From: Batkoa obscura
Taxonomy: Eukaryota > Entomophthoromycota > Entomophthoromycetes > Entomophthorales > Batkoaceae
DNA length: 64,000 bases
Direction of reading: 5' to 3'
NCBI GenBank assembly: GCA_030770535.1
Contig: JASVEC010000003.1
Coordinates: forward strand, 62,001-126,000
Shown here: one piece after another, positions 1-17,287 of the stretch
Layout: the number at the start of each line of letters is the position of its first letter
Numbering within the stretch: position 1 is the first letter of the stretch
Translations under genes and position numbers: made by a program
Notes under the pieces: model-generated
Database searches by the model: none
Told to the model about the DNA's origin: nothing
The model's input: only the letters and a program-made list of their open reading frames with translations

Positions 1-40
1 GATTGATGAAAGTATAAAGATGTTGGATACAAGAATATAA
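1..40 (+). CDS. Possible 3' end of an upstream gene (partial)
   Basis: One frame reads through the window edge and ends in TAA at 38-40, giving the short tail IDESIKMLDTRI. The composition looks coding, but a dozen codons prove nothing. If real, the gene lies mostly upstream of this window. Confidence 0.2.
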   Translation, partial: IDESIKMLDTRI

Positions 41-578
41 AGACGGGTATTTGATAAGATTTTAATTGTCTTTTTATTTTGGAATAAAATTATATTAATT
101 AAAGTTGTTATTTTCAAAAAAAATTAACAATGTTAGTTTTTTATCATTTATTTAAGTATATTAAATTGTAGAATTATAAAAGATTATTAAAATAAGTTTT
201 AAATTTAGTTAGCACTGATTTAATACAACTTTATACATTGTAAAAGATAATTATAATTTAATAAAACTACATTTTATTTTACTCAAAAAAATTAAACTAT
301 TGACTATTCAAATAATAAAATATCATACTAATAATAATAAACAACATATGAATTAGAAGTATGTCTTTATATTTTATATAAAAAAATACTTTACTTATTA
401 TAAAATTAACTTTGATACTTCATATTCAATACAAAAGTTAAATAAATTAAATAACGTAAAAGATAATATTCATTAGATGTAAACTAAACTTAACCAATAA
501 AACAATTCAAAGAATCAGCTTATTTCTGTGGCAATAAATTTCTAGTCACAATCTAAAGCTTTTTAATCAACAGAAGAA
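41..578. other. AT-rich intergenic stretch before VMA12-like gene
   Basis: No coding frame, RNA gene or clear repeat is visible. The last 100 bases presumably hold the promoter and leader of the gene starting at 579. Confidence 0.5.
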
Positions 579-686
579 ATGAATATCAAAGTAACTACTC
601 AAATATATGAAGCATGCAATCAGGTGTTACAAGTATCGACAGTAGATAACAATTTAAAGAAAAAAATTGAATCAAAATTAAAATCA

Positions 687-717
<31 letters not shown>

Positions 718-1448
718 GTAATAGTAATAATAATAATGAAGAAGAGGACTTAAACATATCAATGGAATTATTGATTCAAATATCTCAATTTCTGTTGGCG
801 ATAGAAAGAAAGGATGGTAAAGATGTTAGTAAGTTGATTTAAGGATGATGTATTAAGGACTAATATGTTAATCATTTTAATTTAGCAAAAAGTAAATATT
901 GGGTACATGAGTTAGTGAGTGGAAGTTCCATTTATTTTAATAAACCAAAAACAGTTAAAAGAGTAAATTTAATAATCCTCTTCATTGTACCCCCTTTCTA
1001 ACATGTTCCTTTTCAGGATGAACAACTCGACCAGCGATTACAAGAAATAAATACTGATAATGAAAATCAAGCATATTATCGCATGGTCACAAATGTCGAT
1101 CCAACGTTTCGTTTTCAAAATGATAGAAGTAATGATAATCATCACCCATTACCTACCTTATCCGAAAATATTAAAGAAACCAATCAACAATTAACTGCTA
1201 TTGTTAACATAGCTTTAACTATAGTGGCGGTATTTGTTGCTGTTTATTGGGTATCGTACACATTCTCAAGTGATATTAGTTTGGTAAGTGTATTTTTTAT
1301 TAGGATGTTTTAATATTGATACTAATATTTTTTACTGTTATAGAGAGTTTTACTGTCTTTTTTTGCTTCTTTAACTGTCGGAGTAGCAGAAGCATTTTTA
1401 TATGTTCGGTATCTTAATAATCAAAGTAATCAATTAAGACCATTATGA
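579..1448 (+). CDS. V-ATPase assembly factor, VMA12/TMEM199-like
   Basis: Four exons joined by three short introns give a protein of about 230 residues. Donors follow GATGTTA near 830, AAAAGA near 961 and AGTTTG near 1285. The N-terminal half is hydrophilic with a poly-Asn run. The second half contains the YYRMVTNVDPTFRF block typical of the ER V-ATPase assembly factor family, followed by two hydrophobic segments (near IVNIALTIVAVFVAVYWVSY and RVLLSFFASLTVGVAEAFLY) forming a C-terminal membrane hairpin. Vma12-type proteins sit in the ER membrane and help assemble the Vo sector of the vacuolar ATPase. Family assignment rests on the C-terminal pattern and topology. The poly-Asn stretch is coded by AAT repeats and probably varies in length. 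Confidence 0.8.
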
Positions 1449-1523
1449 AAATTCAATAAAAAATGGTTTATTATTTAGAATCCGTTTGTATTTATTTATT
1501 AGAATTAAATATATATATAATAT

Positions 1524-2518
1524 TTATTGATCAATAACAGACAACTAAAAAAATAGATTGCATATTAATAAACATCATAATATAAAATAGAATAATAAAC
1601 TTACATAATTTGATGGTGCCATCCCAATTTCATTGTTAATCTTTAATACTTTCCACCAATTCCCTTGTTGATTTAGAATTTCCATAACTTCATTTTTATT
1701 AAAAGAAACTTCTTCTTTGGATTGGGCTTGATAAGAGAAATTAGCTCTTGCTCTAACATAGTTATCTGATCCACTTAAAGTGCCATTTAATTGACTTGAA
1801 TAAGCTGCATTATTTAATCCACTGCTGAATTGGGCGGGATCAAAATCATCATCTTCGTAGCTGATGTTGTTGATGGAGTTGGATACGGGACTTGTTGCTC
1901 CGCTAAAGAAATAATCGGATTGACCGCTAAGGTAATAAGATAAAGTACCTGGATTGCTGGAAACTAGGAGGAGCCAGAAGGACTAAGAAATAGGGTTAAT
2001 AAAACATAATACATAGAAATGAAACTAGGTTACTAAAACAATGATTTGAATTACAGAACCAATTAATACCATAGCTAACAATTTATCGTTTTCAACATCA
2101 CCAATACCTTCAATACGAATATGGTTGCCTAATAGCATAATAGCTAAACTTTGTAAAAAGACTAACTATTCAATTAAAAATAATATTAATAATTTGATAA
2201 ATAAGTGGTAGCTTTTAGTTGATAAGTGTTGTATTGAAATTCACTTACTTGGGATTTATAATCTTGAATCTGCCTTGATCTCACCACATAAATAGTAAAT
2301 ATAAAGGTAATTAAAGATAAAAATAAATAGATCCATGAGAAATTAAATAGCTTTAGAAAGCCAGACCCGATGATGGATAAAACCCAGCCAGACTATAAAT
2401 TTAAATTAAGATTAGCACATTAGGTTTTAATAATTTAAGGGTTATTGAACCTTACTGCTAAAAAAAATGACGATAATAACCAAAGGGTATCTGCAAAAGA
2501 TATAAAACTCAATTTCAT
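1524..2518 (-). CDS. SHO1: SHO1-like osmosensor: four membrane spans plus SH3
   Basis: Reading the minus strand from the ATG at 2518, exons joined at consensus sites give MKLSFISFADTLWLLSSFF and three further hydrophobic segments. A polar linker of about 70 residues and a C-terminal SH3 domain follow. The SH3 shows its hallmarks: YVRARANFSYQAQ, FNKNEVMEIL, GNWWKV and GMAPSNY. Four N-terminal spans plus one SH3 is the architecture of Sho1, the fungal plasma-membrane osmosensor and adaptor that recruits Pbs2 in the HOG pathway. The last intron overlaps the final tyrosine: spliced, the protein ends NYLSVIDQ with the stop at 1524. Unspliced, it ends NYVSLLFYFIL with the stop at 1575. I prefer the spliced form. 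Confidence 0.9.
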
Positions 2519-2801
2519 TGCTTTTTGTTTTATTATTGATTATTGAAGATTATTATTTAATTAAATTAATTAAAAGTAAATATTCGTATTTTTTAAAACT
2601 CAAATTATTGTTGTTCCTATATTTGTTCTTTTAATTCTAATTAATTAATTCACATCTTCATTCTTTCTACATAGTTACTAAATTTATTCAAATTTATTCT
2701 CAAATTTGAGATCTCATATTTCTAACCCTATTTACATAAACAACAAAACAATAAAAATTTGTCCAACATTATATAAAAATAAATTATTCAACTTTTTATT
2801 T

Positions 2802-2838
<37 letters not shown>

Positions 2839-2866
2839 TAACAACAACAATAAAATATAAACTAAA

Positions 2867-8936
<6,070 letters not shown>

Positions 8937-9471
8937 TATTAATCTTAACTTATTCAAGAAAGTTTATTTATAACTTTAGAACTAGTTTTATAAATATATA
9001 GTCGAAATCATTGGTTGATTAATGCTTAGTTATTACATCATGGGACCCTGAGATTACCCCTATCCCTTAAATACTGTGCAATAAAATTTATCATCAATGT
9101 AAAGTTGGGTTTTGTTGTATTTGTTAACTATGGATTTGTAAGAAAAATAGGTCACAATTAAGCTTTATTTGTTGACATTTACTAAATATACACATTATAA
9201 AATGCATTATTGTTGCTATTGTCAATGTGTAATTAGTATATATGCTAAGGTAAAGTTAATAAAAAGTGCTTTATAGCGTTATTTATGTCAGTTTAAAAAA
9301 TAAATAATTTATAGAATAATTTTCAAACAAAACTACGTAATTATAGCTAAAATAACTTAATAAAATTTATTTCTGCAAATATTACAACTTTAAAACATTA
9401 AATATTTTAGCAAAATTTATGTTTTTCTAAAATAATTTATGAAAAAAAAGCTTACAATTCATGACTATATT
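8937..9471. other. Intergenic region upstream of CHD gene
   Basis: AT-rich, with no coding frame or clear repeat. It holds the CHD promoter at its left end and the 3' side of the minus-strand SEC11 copy at its right end. Confidence 0.5.
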
Positions 9472-10186
9472 TTAATCTTTACTAAATAGCAACAAAAGCA
9501 ATAGACTAAGGATACTAATATAGATCCTATAACCTTCAGTTAAGAACAGTATAATTAGCCCAATATAGGGTATATATCTACTTAAATAAAAACAAATTAT
9601 AATATCGCGTAAAAAATCATACCCTTTAACTATTCCCATGATATTTTTCCTTTCCAACCAGAGTTGATTATTGTTATATAACTCTCTATCGTTGCTTAAA
9701 TTATTATCTCCTTTAGTTAGGATAAATTCTTTCGTAATAGAATTGCTAATCAATTTAGTTTAAAATTAATATAGGCTATGGTACGAAAAATTACTCTCTA
9801 TGTAAGGCAATGACTCTATGTACAATTGGATTGTTTACTGTTTTCAAATGAAATAAAACTATGTCTCCTATTTCTACACTGTCTTCAATGGGTGACAAAA
9901 ATAATAAGTCTCCTCGATTTATCCCAGGTTCCATACTTCCACTATGAATTATAAATAATTTGTTGATTTATTGATTATTAGTTTACGTTAATACAATTGC
10001 AATAGGCGAATCGGTATTTGCAAACCATATAAAGCATTTCCATAGCATTACTAGGATACAAACAACACTGATATATAGGAAAACATAGTATAAGAGCTAA
10101 ATGGATAATTAATATATCAAATTGTTAGAAAAATAGAAACCAACTTTTTTAAACGCTAGCTTAAAATTTGAGTTTAATTTAAACAT
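9472..10186 (-). CDS. Divergent SEC11-like ER signal peptidase (copy A)
   Basis: Five exons on the minus strand start at an ATG at 10186 (MFKLNSNFKLAFKK) and use four introns at the same codon positions as copies B and C. The catalytic Ser motif GSMEP, the GDIVLF strand, the IVHRV histidine motif and TKGDNN with its downstream NDR aspartate are present. These are the Ser-His-Asp features of the eukaryotic signal peptidase catalytic subunit. The N-terminal anchor is strongly hydrophobic, and the C-terminal end differs greatly from copies B and C. All active-site motifs are intact although overall identity is low. This suggests a working but fast-evolving paralogue rather than a dead copy. Confidence 0.78.
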
Positions 10187-10800
10187 TCCAGAATATGCTT
10201 TTTAATTTCATTTATTTGTCAATTTTTAGTTTACCAAAATTTTGAAAAATACAGTTGGTTCATCTCAAATTGAAAATAGATAGCGATATTTTTTAAAATT
10301 ACCCATTTGGTTGGTTAATTTTTTTAAAGTGCTGCTTAAAATAAACAATTTGCATTTAAGTTTATAATGCTAAACTAGAAAATTATTTATAAATAAATGT
10401 AATCTGGTATGCTACCATTTTGATTATTATTATTACTAGTACTTGTTCTTATATTGGTAATGTGGAATGTCATTTATATAAATATATCAAAATAAAAAAT
10501 ACAAGATACACATATAATAAAAGGAAGCTAAAACAACTCAATTTATAAATCATACTTTATTAAAATGTGACAAAAATATCGATATAATTTTGGACTAAGC
10601 TTTACCAAAATTTTGGGCTAATTTTTACTTTTAACTTGAGATGAATCAGTTGTAAATATTAAAAATATCAAAGACACTTTAAATTTTTTTATCGATGTAA
10701 TAAAATCGATATTATGAGTTGGCAATTTGTATATTACCTTATGAAAAAGATATATAACTAATCATCATATCTAAAAAAAATTTATTATTTTATAAAAAAA
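10187..10800. repeat. Intergenic region with a degenerate inverted repeat
   Basis: No gene is visible. Around 10225-10285 a segment containing GTTGGTTCATCTCAAATTG reappears inverted around 10590-10660 as a segment containing AACTTGAGATGAATCAGTTG. This leaves about 415 bases between outer ends, which may be an old MITE-like element. It lies in the promoter region between the divergent SEC11 copies A and B. Confidence 0.35.
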
Positions 10801-11535
10801 ATGTTGCCAAGTATCAAAAACATTCAAAAGTTTGGGTTTAGAAAAGTAAAAAACAAATACATTTATACATTTGTACACTAAAACTATTTAAGACTGCCCT
10901 TCAATTACTTACTTTTCTGACTGTGGTATCTTCTGCTTTTATGATGTGGAAAGGACTTGCATGGTATACAAACACTGAATCTCCTGTAGTCGTTGTATTA
11001 ACGTAACCATATTTATTTTATAAACTTTTGTCAATTTAAACTCGTTCTATAGCGGAAGCATGGAGCCAGCATTTAAAAGAGGGGACTTATTATTTTTATC
11101 TTTAAATAATAGAACCCCACTTGAAATTGGAGAGATTGTAGTATATAAAGTACCATCTAAGGATATACCTATTGTTCATAGAGTATTAAAACTCCATACT
11201 AAGTAATTTATTAATTTGTTTCATTTAAGTGATTAACTAATAGGAAAAAAGGAACGATACAAAGGAAGAATTTATTTTAACAAAAGGAGATATTAATCCA
11301 GTGAACGATCGAGGCTTATATGAAAAAAACCAGATTTGGTTAGAAAGACATCATATTATTGGTAGAGTTAATGGGTAAATACTATTTGATTATTATTTGA
11401 ATTTTTGTTAATTGTTTTAGTCATCTTCCTTATATTGGTATGGTTACTATACTTTTGAACGATTATCCAAAGTTAAAGGTGGCGCTTTTGGCTATTATGG
11501 CACTCTATGTTTTTACTTCAAATGAAGAACAATAA
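10801..11535 (+). CDS. SEC11: ER signal peptidase catalytic subunit SEC11 (copy B)
   Basis: Five exons give about 180 residues, close to the family length of 165-180. Exon 1 is 10801-10845 and exon 2 is 10893-11002. A single N-terminal membrane anchor (near [19 protein letters not shown]) precedes the lumenal catalytic domain. The nucleophile lies in GSMEP (about residue 54) and the histidine in IVHRV (about 94). Aspartates lie in [11 protein letters not shown] (about 115 and 121). The residue before GSM is Thr, where most Sec11 proteins have Ser. Sec11 cleaves signal peptides from proteins entering the ER as part of the signal peptidase complex. From exon 2 to just past the stop, the DNA is almost identical to copy C, introns included. 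Confidence 0.93.
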
Positions 11536-11977
11536 AATAGGACTTCTTAGTAAATAGGAAAATAAAAAACATATTGAATAGTAACTCATTTTTACTATGA
11601 TTATTGCTAAGAAGTACATTAAGATAAGGATGCAGTACAAAAATTCATTTATTTATTAAGTATATATATTTTTTATTTATCCCAAATCTATATGGTGATG
11701 TTTTTTTGTTTAAGAATTTTACTAACAATCTTTCTGCTTAAATAGTGCTTAAAAATGGAAAGTGATGAAGCCAAAAAACATCCTCATATAGTAGATTGTT
11801 TTATTTTAAAATTCACATACATCTAGATTATTTTTTACTCTATTGTAAATTAAGTTTGGATTTTTTTGTTAGCATAATGAAAATGATTATGAGTTGGCAA
11901 TTTCTGTTTTGTCATTGAAAAAAAATGATCTAAATCAAAAATTTAAATTGAGAACTCTTTATATTTTTTATTAAAAA
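11536..11977. other. Spacer between the tandem SEC11 copies, with one MITE
   Basis: This spacer belongs to the 1,176-base tandem unit but, unlike the gene bodies, does not match the sequence upstream of copy B closely. Only short pieces such as ATGAGTTGGCAATTT are shared (near 10707 and 11890). A MITE occupies 11691-11790. Confidence 0.6.
11691..11790 (+). mobile_element. MITE copy, TA-flanked, about 100 bases
   Basis: Begins TATGGTGATGTTTTTTTG and ends CATCCTCATATA, with internal TTTACTAACAATCTTTCTGC shared with the other copies in this window. Imperfect terminal inverted repeats and TA at both ends suggest a non-autonomous Tc1/mariner-type element. Confidence 0.8.
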
Positions 11978-12711
11978 ATGATTTCAAGTGTCAAAGATAT
12001 TCAGAGGATTGGGATTAGAAAAGTACGTAATTAAAATTTATAAATATATAATATTAATAAGAATTAAGACTGCCCTTCAATTACTTACTTTTCTGACTGT
12101 GGTATCTTCTGCTTTTATGATGTGGAAAGGACTTGCATGGTATACAAACACTGAATCTCCTGTAGTCGTTGTATTAACGTAACCATATTTATTTTATAAA
12201 CTTTTGTCAATTTAAACTCGTTCTATAGCGGAAGCATGGAGCCAGCATTTAAAAGAGGGGACTTATTATTTTTATCTTTAAATAATAGAACCCCACTTGA
12301 AATTGGAGAGATTGTAGTATTTAAATTACCATCTAAGGATATACCTATTGTTCATAGAGTATTAAAACTCCATACTAAGTAATTTATTAATTTGTTTCAT
12401 TTAAGTGATTAACTAATAGGAAAAAAGGAACGATACAAAGGAAGAATTTATTTTAACAAAAGGAGATGCTAATCCAGTGAACGATCGAGGCTTATATGAA
12501 AAAAACCAGATTTGGTTAGAAAGACATCATATTATTGGTAGAGTTAATGGGTAAATACTATTTGATTATTATTTGAATTTTTGTTAATTGTTTTAGTCAT
12601 CTTCCTTATATTGGTATGGTTACTATACTTTTGAACGATTATCCAAAGTTAAAGGTGGCGCTTTTGGCTATTATGGCACTCTATGTTTTTACTTCAAATG
12701 AAGAACAATAA
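11978..12711 (+). CDS. SEC11: ER signal peptidase catalytic subunit SEC11 (copy C)
   Basis: Same five-exon structure, length and active-site motifs as copy B: GSMEP, IVHRV and [11 protein letters not shown]. From 12069 (start of exon 2) to about 12717 it matches 10893-11541 at an offset of exactly 1,176 bases with only a few substitutions, one of them in exon 3 (FKLPS instead of YKVPS). In contrast, exon 1 ([15 protein letters not shown] against [15 protein letters not shown]) and intron 1 are clearly diverged. Old duplication followed by gene conversion of the 3' part explains this mosaic better than a single recent duplication. Confidence 0.92.
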
Positions 12712-13140
12712 AATAATGTACCTTGATATATATAATATACATATGGATGAATAATGAGTAGCAGTTCATTTATTATTATTACTGTTAGTAAAGTCTGCAT
12801 GTAAGGTAAAGTATGTAATACGAAATTTCATTTAGTTATTAGAATCGTGTTTTTACTTGAATAAATTTATCAACTTATAATGATTAACATATGTTATTTA
12901 AATGGCATAATAAGTTTATTTAAAGAAATTATTTTATACCTGTTAAAGCCGATAAATAAAATTAGTTAAAAATCTTGTCAATATAAGCATTATCAATAAT
13001 AATATATAGTGTGAATATAATATGATAATAGCAATAGTAAGTTTAGAAGCTAATTAAATTAAAAATAAAAAAGGCATTACAAAAGGATAATTTAATGAAG
13101 AGCTTCTCTTTTAAATCACTTTTCTCTAAAAAAATTAATA
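12712..13140. other. Intergenic stretch after SEC11 copy C
   Basis: AT-rich. No gene, RNA or recognised repeat is visible. Confidence 0.45.
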
Positions 13141-14720
13141 CAAAATAATACAAATTATGGATGATTGTGAAATAGCAGGTGATCAAATCAAAATAAGTCA
13201 AGACAGCAATACAAAACATTTAATTAAATCTGTGGCTTAGATAAAGATATTGATGTATGTTATAACAATATATATGAAAGGTAGTCAAATATGATAACTA
13301 AAGAACTCAATTTAAATAGCTAATTTCTAGTGAAGATTTTTGTAAAATTGATCATAGATACGTCAACAGAACCAACTCAAAGCTTTAGGTTATTGCCTAA
13401 ATAAGTTCCAAAACAAAGATGAAATAAAATTGGATTTTCTGTTTGAAAACTAGCTATCAAAGGAAAATGTAAGGTCTATGTCATATGGTATAACAAATCA
13501 AATTTCATTAGGAGATCCTTTTATTGAAGCACTTGTTTTAGTTTTGACTAAAAAGATAACAAACTCATTGAATTACCAACTAACAATACTAAGGATGATA
13601 GGTTTATTTGCGTTATGTGTTTGGGTATGGGTTGTTAAAAGAGCTCGGAAATTAAACCTTGAATTAATAGTCAAGAGTAATTCGCGTACTACCATGGAGT
13701 TAGCCTCCTATATTTATTTATTTTTAAGTTTATCAAACCATTTTAAAAACGGAGTTACAAACGACTATCATACAAGTATAATTAAAAAATCGAAGATGGA
13801 ATTCAATGGCTTGCAAATGGATTTAATTCATTTAATAAATATCCAAAGAAAATCAAAATATAAGTAATTGAAAAAATAAATGCAGAGCCTCAAAATAACT
13901 ATTAGTATATTATATTATCAATGCTTTGATTTGATAATAAGGACCTTTTTCTAATTGACACTATCAAGGTTGATGCCGTTTATAAATGAATTTGTATTAC
14001 ATTATCTTTTATTGAATCCCAAGATACGGATGTTATTAAGTAAAATCATGAGTCAAAAAATTGAAATTATTCTGTTTTATATGCAGTTATTAATTATGAT
14101 TTATTAAAGCTTGGAGATGTACAGTTTAATGAGGTAGATCAATTAGATATTAAGGAGTTTAGTAAATTAGTCGGTAGTTATTTTATAAGTGTTATATATA
14201 TGGAAAACGATTATTATGCTTGGATAAAAGAAATACTAATCAAAATGATCAAATATAGTAAGCGGGAATTTGATAATGGCTCAATGTTAAAAAGAATGCT
14301 TAAACTATCACTTGCATTTTTGTATTATAGTAGTTGTGATCAACAATTACTAAACTATTTAATGATTGAACAAGAAAAAGATTTGCGCTATTATACAGCA
14401 TATGGGGATGTTTTTTTTTATTTCATTGCTTTTTCTATTTTTTAAGTGCTATTTGAGCGGGAAGATTGTTGGTAAAATTCTTAAACAAAAAAATATATCC
14501 CCATATCTTAATTTATTTTAGATATACTTTAAAATCCGATGATTATAGTAAACTTTGGTGAGTTATTGCTGCGTTAGATATTTTTCTTCAACCTTATAAG
14601 ATGATCTTTAATTATTTTTTGGATTTATCTATTGATTATGTAAGAAAAGAAACAAAAATTGATGCCAATGATAGCCGAATAAATGTAATAGAACAAAAAG
14701 AAAAATAATTAAAATGCTAG
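13141..14720 (+). pseudogene. Decayed protein-coding region, possibly a fungal transcription factor
   Basis: Several open segments on the plus strand (about 13478-13867, 14200-14445 and 14525-14708) are interrupted by stops and lie in changing frames. Splice-like joints do not rescue a continuous protein. Pieces such as VKRARKLNLE, SLAFLYYSSCDQQLLNYLM and LWxVIAALDIFLQPYK faintly resemble the helical middle homology region of fungal zinc-cluster transcription factors, but no Zn2Cys6 finger is visible. A MITE at 14401-14506 sits inside the region and supplies the end of one open segment. Most likely this is a host gene that has lost function. The family guess is weak. Confidence 0.4.
14401..14506 (-). 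mobile_element. MITE copy inside the decayed gene
   Basis: Starts TATGGGGATGTTTTTTTTTT and ends ATATATCCCCATAT. The internal TTTTTAAGTGCTATTTGAGCG matches other copies, in the opposite orientation to the one at 11691. The ends are good terminal inverted repeats with flanking TA. Confidence 0.8.
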
Positions 14721-14908
14721 AGGAAGATCTTTGATGAGTTTGATTATGCTAATATACTTAACTCAGAATTAGGTAATATTTAAGGAGGCTATTTTTTGTC
14801 AACTTTTTAAATAATAATTAGCATTTCGTTAATTACTTGGTCTAAGATTACAAAAAAGTTAATGAGTTAATCCTCATCTTATCTATTTATTCCTCTATAT
14901 TAAATATT

Positions 14909-16745
14909 TCAGTCTTCTCTTTCATCTTCATCTTCATCTTGGGATAAAACACTATTGCTATTCTTACTTTCTTCAGTTCTAGCATATAAAATACCTTCCT
15001 TATTGAGATAAGTAAAGTGCTCTTTGTAACAATCTACACTTTTAATAAACTCGGCAAATCTATATAGACTAGAATCAATATTTTAACTCATAGTAAATAT
15101 AATACTTACACTTTCTCCTCCTTTTCAACTTTATAAATAGTGGGATAAATCATTTTGTGTTTAAATGCTTCCATTTCGTTCTATAAAAAATTAAATAAAG
15201 GTTGACGTTATTTAAACTACAACTTACTTCATAAGGTGTAAAACTAAGTTCTCCAAGCTCCCCGGTTTCTTGTTTATCTTTCATTTTTTTATTATAGATA
15301 TCATAAACAGGCTAAAAAAATTGAATAAATGTATAATTGAATAAACTTTAAAAATTAATTACCTTTTCTAATAATAAACCAAGACCAGGTACCTTGGGTA
15401 TGCTAATCTTAACATCACCGAATGCTTTTTGAATGATATCTATTGGTGTTTCTGAACGTACAACCATAATAACCATAGCTAATAAATATTATATTAAATA
15501 TTAATATAAATAATAACAATATAATTTACCTATCATTTTACGAATTTGGTGCATCATAAAAGATTGACCATGAACTTTTAAAGAAACCCATTCAAGACCG
15601 TCTCTAATAAAAGGTTGACTTATCTATAAAAAAAAGATTAATAAATAAATGATTTTATAACTATTATTAATTACCTTAAAAGAATGGATGAATCTATTAG
15701 AAGCCTGTTCACTAAACTGTCTTTTAATAGTAAAATTATGAAAGTTATGAGTGCCTTTATAAAGATTCAAAGCTTCTTGAATTTTTTGCAACATATCTTG
15801 GGTAAGTCTAAATTGATAAAATTCTTCAATTTCTTGAGGAGTACAAGGAGGCATATCTTTAGGGTTTGTTACATCAACTTTTGGATAGGTTTTTGGCGGT
15901 GTGAAAACATAAGTTGGTAATAAATATTCATATACCCTTGAATCACACAAGTTTTTGGCATGGAACGATTTCTGAGTTCTTACATAACCTAAAATCTTAA
16001 TTTAACTGCATTTATTAATTAAAAATTTATTACCAAAAACTTCAATCTCGTCAGGTAAGGCTTCATTAAGGTTTTCGATTGTATTATCTTCGATAATCAT
16101 TTTAAATGATACTACTTGTCCAGCTGCTGATACTCCTTTATCAGTTCTTGCTGCTCTCATAAACCCAACCTAGCTAATAAATCATTGTTTTATCACTTTT
16201 AATACTGATTTACCTTTCTAATATCGTCTGAGTTATCTTTAGAAACAGCACCAATTTTACACAGAGCGTCAAAGAGATCCTGTTCGATAGTTTTTGCGCC
16301 AGGATTTCTAATTAAACATTAATAAAAGTAATCAAACTTTATCTGATAATTCTTACACTTGCATACCCTGATAGTTGGCACCTGAAAAGCCCATAAGTAA
16401 AGCTACTTTTTTCTTTGGTTTTCTAGGTTCATCCGACTTAACACGACCTTCATTACTATGATCCCAATCTTTCATTTTGTTTTTCATAAAATTGATTCGA
16501 CGGTCTTTAGCAGTTTTAAACTTCTTTTTTTGATTTTCATTATCATCTTTTGAATCTTCATTTTGTTCAGTTTTAATTTCAGTAGTTTGCTCAACTGAGG
16601 GTGAGTTTGATTCATCTTTGGTATTATTTAATACCATATCTTTATTATCGGTAATTTGACTCATCCTATTAAAATGTATTTTTGAGTTTAAAAGCTTCCA
16701 ACTTGGATTTTTTGAACGAGTTAAGAATTTTAATAAAAAATACAT
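14909..16745 (-). CDS. PUS1: tRNA pseudouridine synthase, PUS1 family
   Basis: Start at 16745, stop at 14909, with seven introns. The protein has a basic N-terminus ([19 protein letters not shown]), then a TruA-like catalytic domain. Diagnostic pieces are [17 protein letters not shown], the catalytic-Asp motif [41 protein letters not shown], and [16 protein letters not shown] near the end. A long acidic tail ([10 protein letters not shown]) closes it. Pus1 converts uridines in tRNA (sites such as 27, 28, 34 and 36), in U2 snRNA and in some mRNAs. The leader looks like a mitochondrial presequence, and a second in-frame ATG at 16664 ([11 protein letters not shown]) would remove it. It is divergently transcribed from the SAM-domain gene. 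Confidence 0.95.
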
Positions 16746-17287
16746 TTTTTAATAAAAAGTTTTTCGAGATTTCTTTTTTATTGGCTATTATTAAAATAAA
16801 GTAACAAACTTAATATAAAAGGTGTAGCTTAATTTAATTAATATTGGATTTAATTTGGTGTGTTTTTTAACAAAGGTGGAAGGTGTGGCAGATAAACCAT
16901 TGATGAGCAACATTTTAGATAATAATTTATAATTTGAACTATTTATTGCTATTATTCCGTAACACCTCGAGTTATAATTATTTTAATATTTTTTTAAAAA
17001 TGAAGCATTTATTTGTTCATTTTACTTGAATTATTATTATTCAACATTTAAATCAAATTTCCTTTTCAATCTCTAATTCCTCATTTTAGCGAATAACCTA
17101 ACTCACCAAAATATTACATCAAAATCGATTTGAATTGATTGGTCCTTAGTGAAACATCAACCATCTCTTAGGTACTTAATTAAGCATAATAGATCATAAA
17201 GTGATTGGCTAGAGAACTATTTAAAGTAACTAAATTAAATGGATCAGAAATCCCTAAACCAAAAAAAGCATTTTTTTACTGTTTATA
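16746..17287. promoter_or_regulatory. Shared upstream region of PUS1 and the VTS1-like gene
   Basis: A divergent intergenic region of 540 bases without coding potential. It must contain both promoters. I recognise no specific binding site. Confidence 0.4.
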
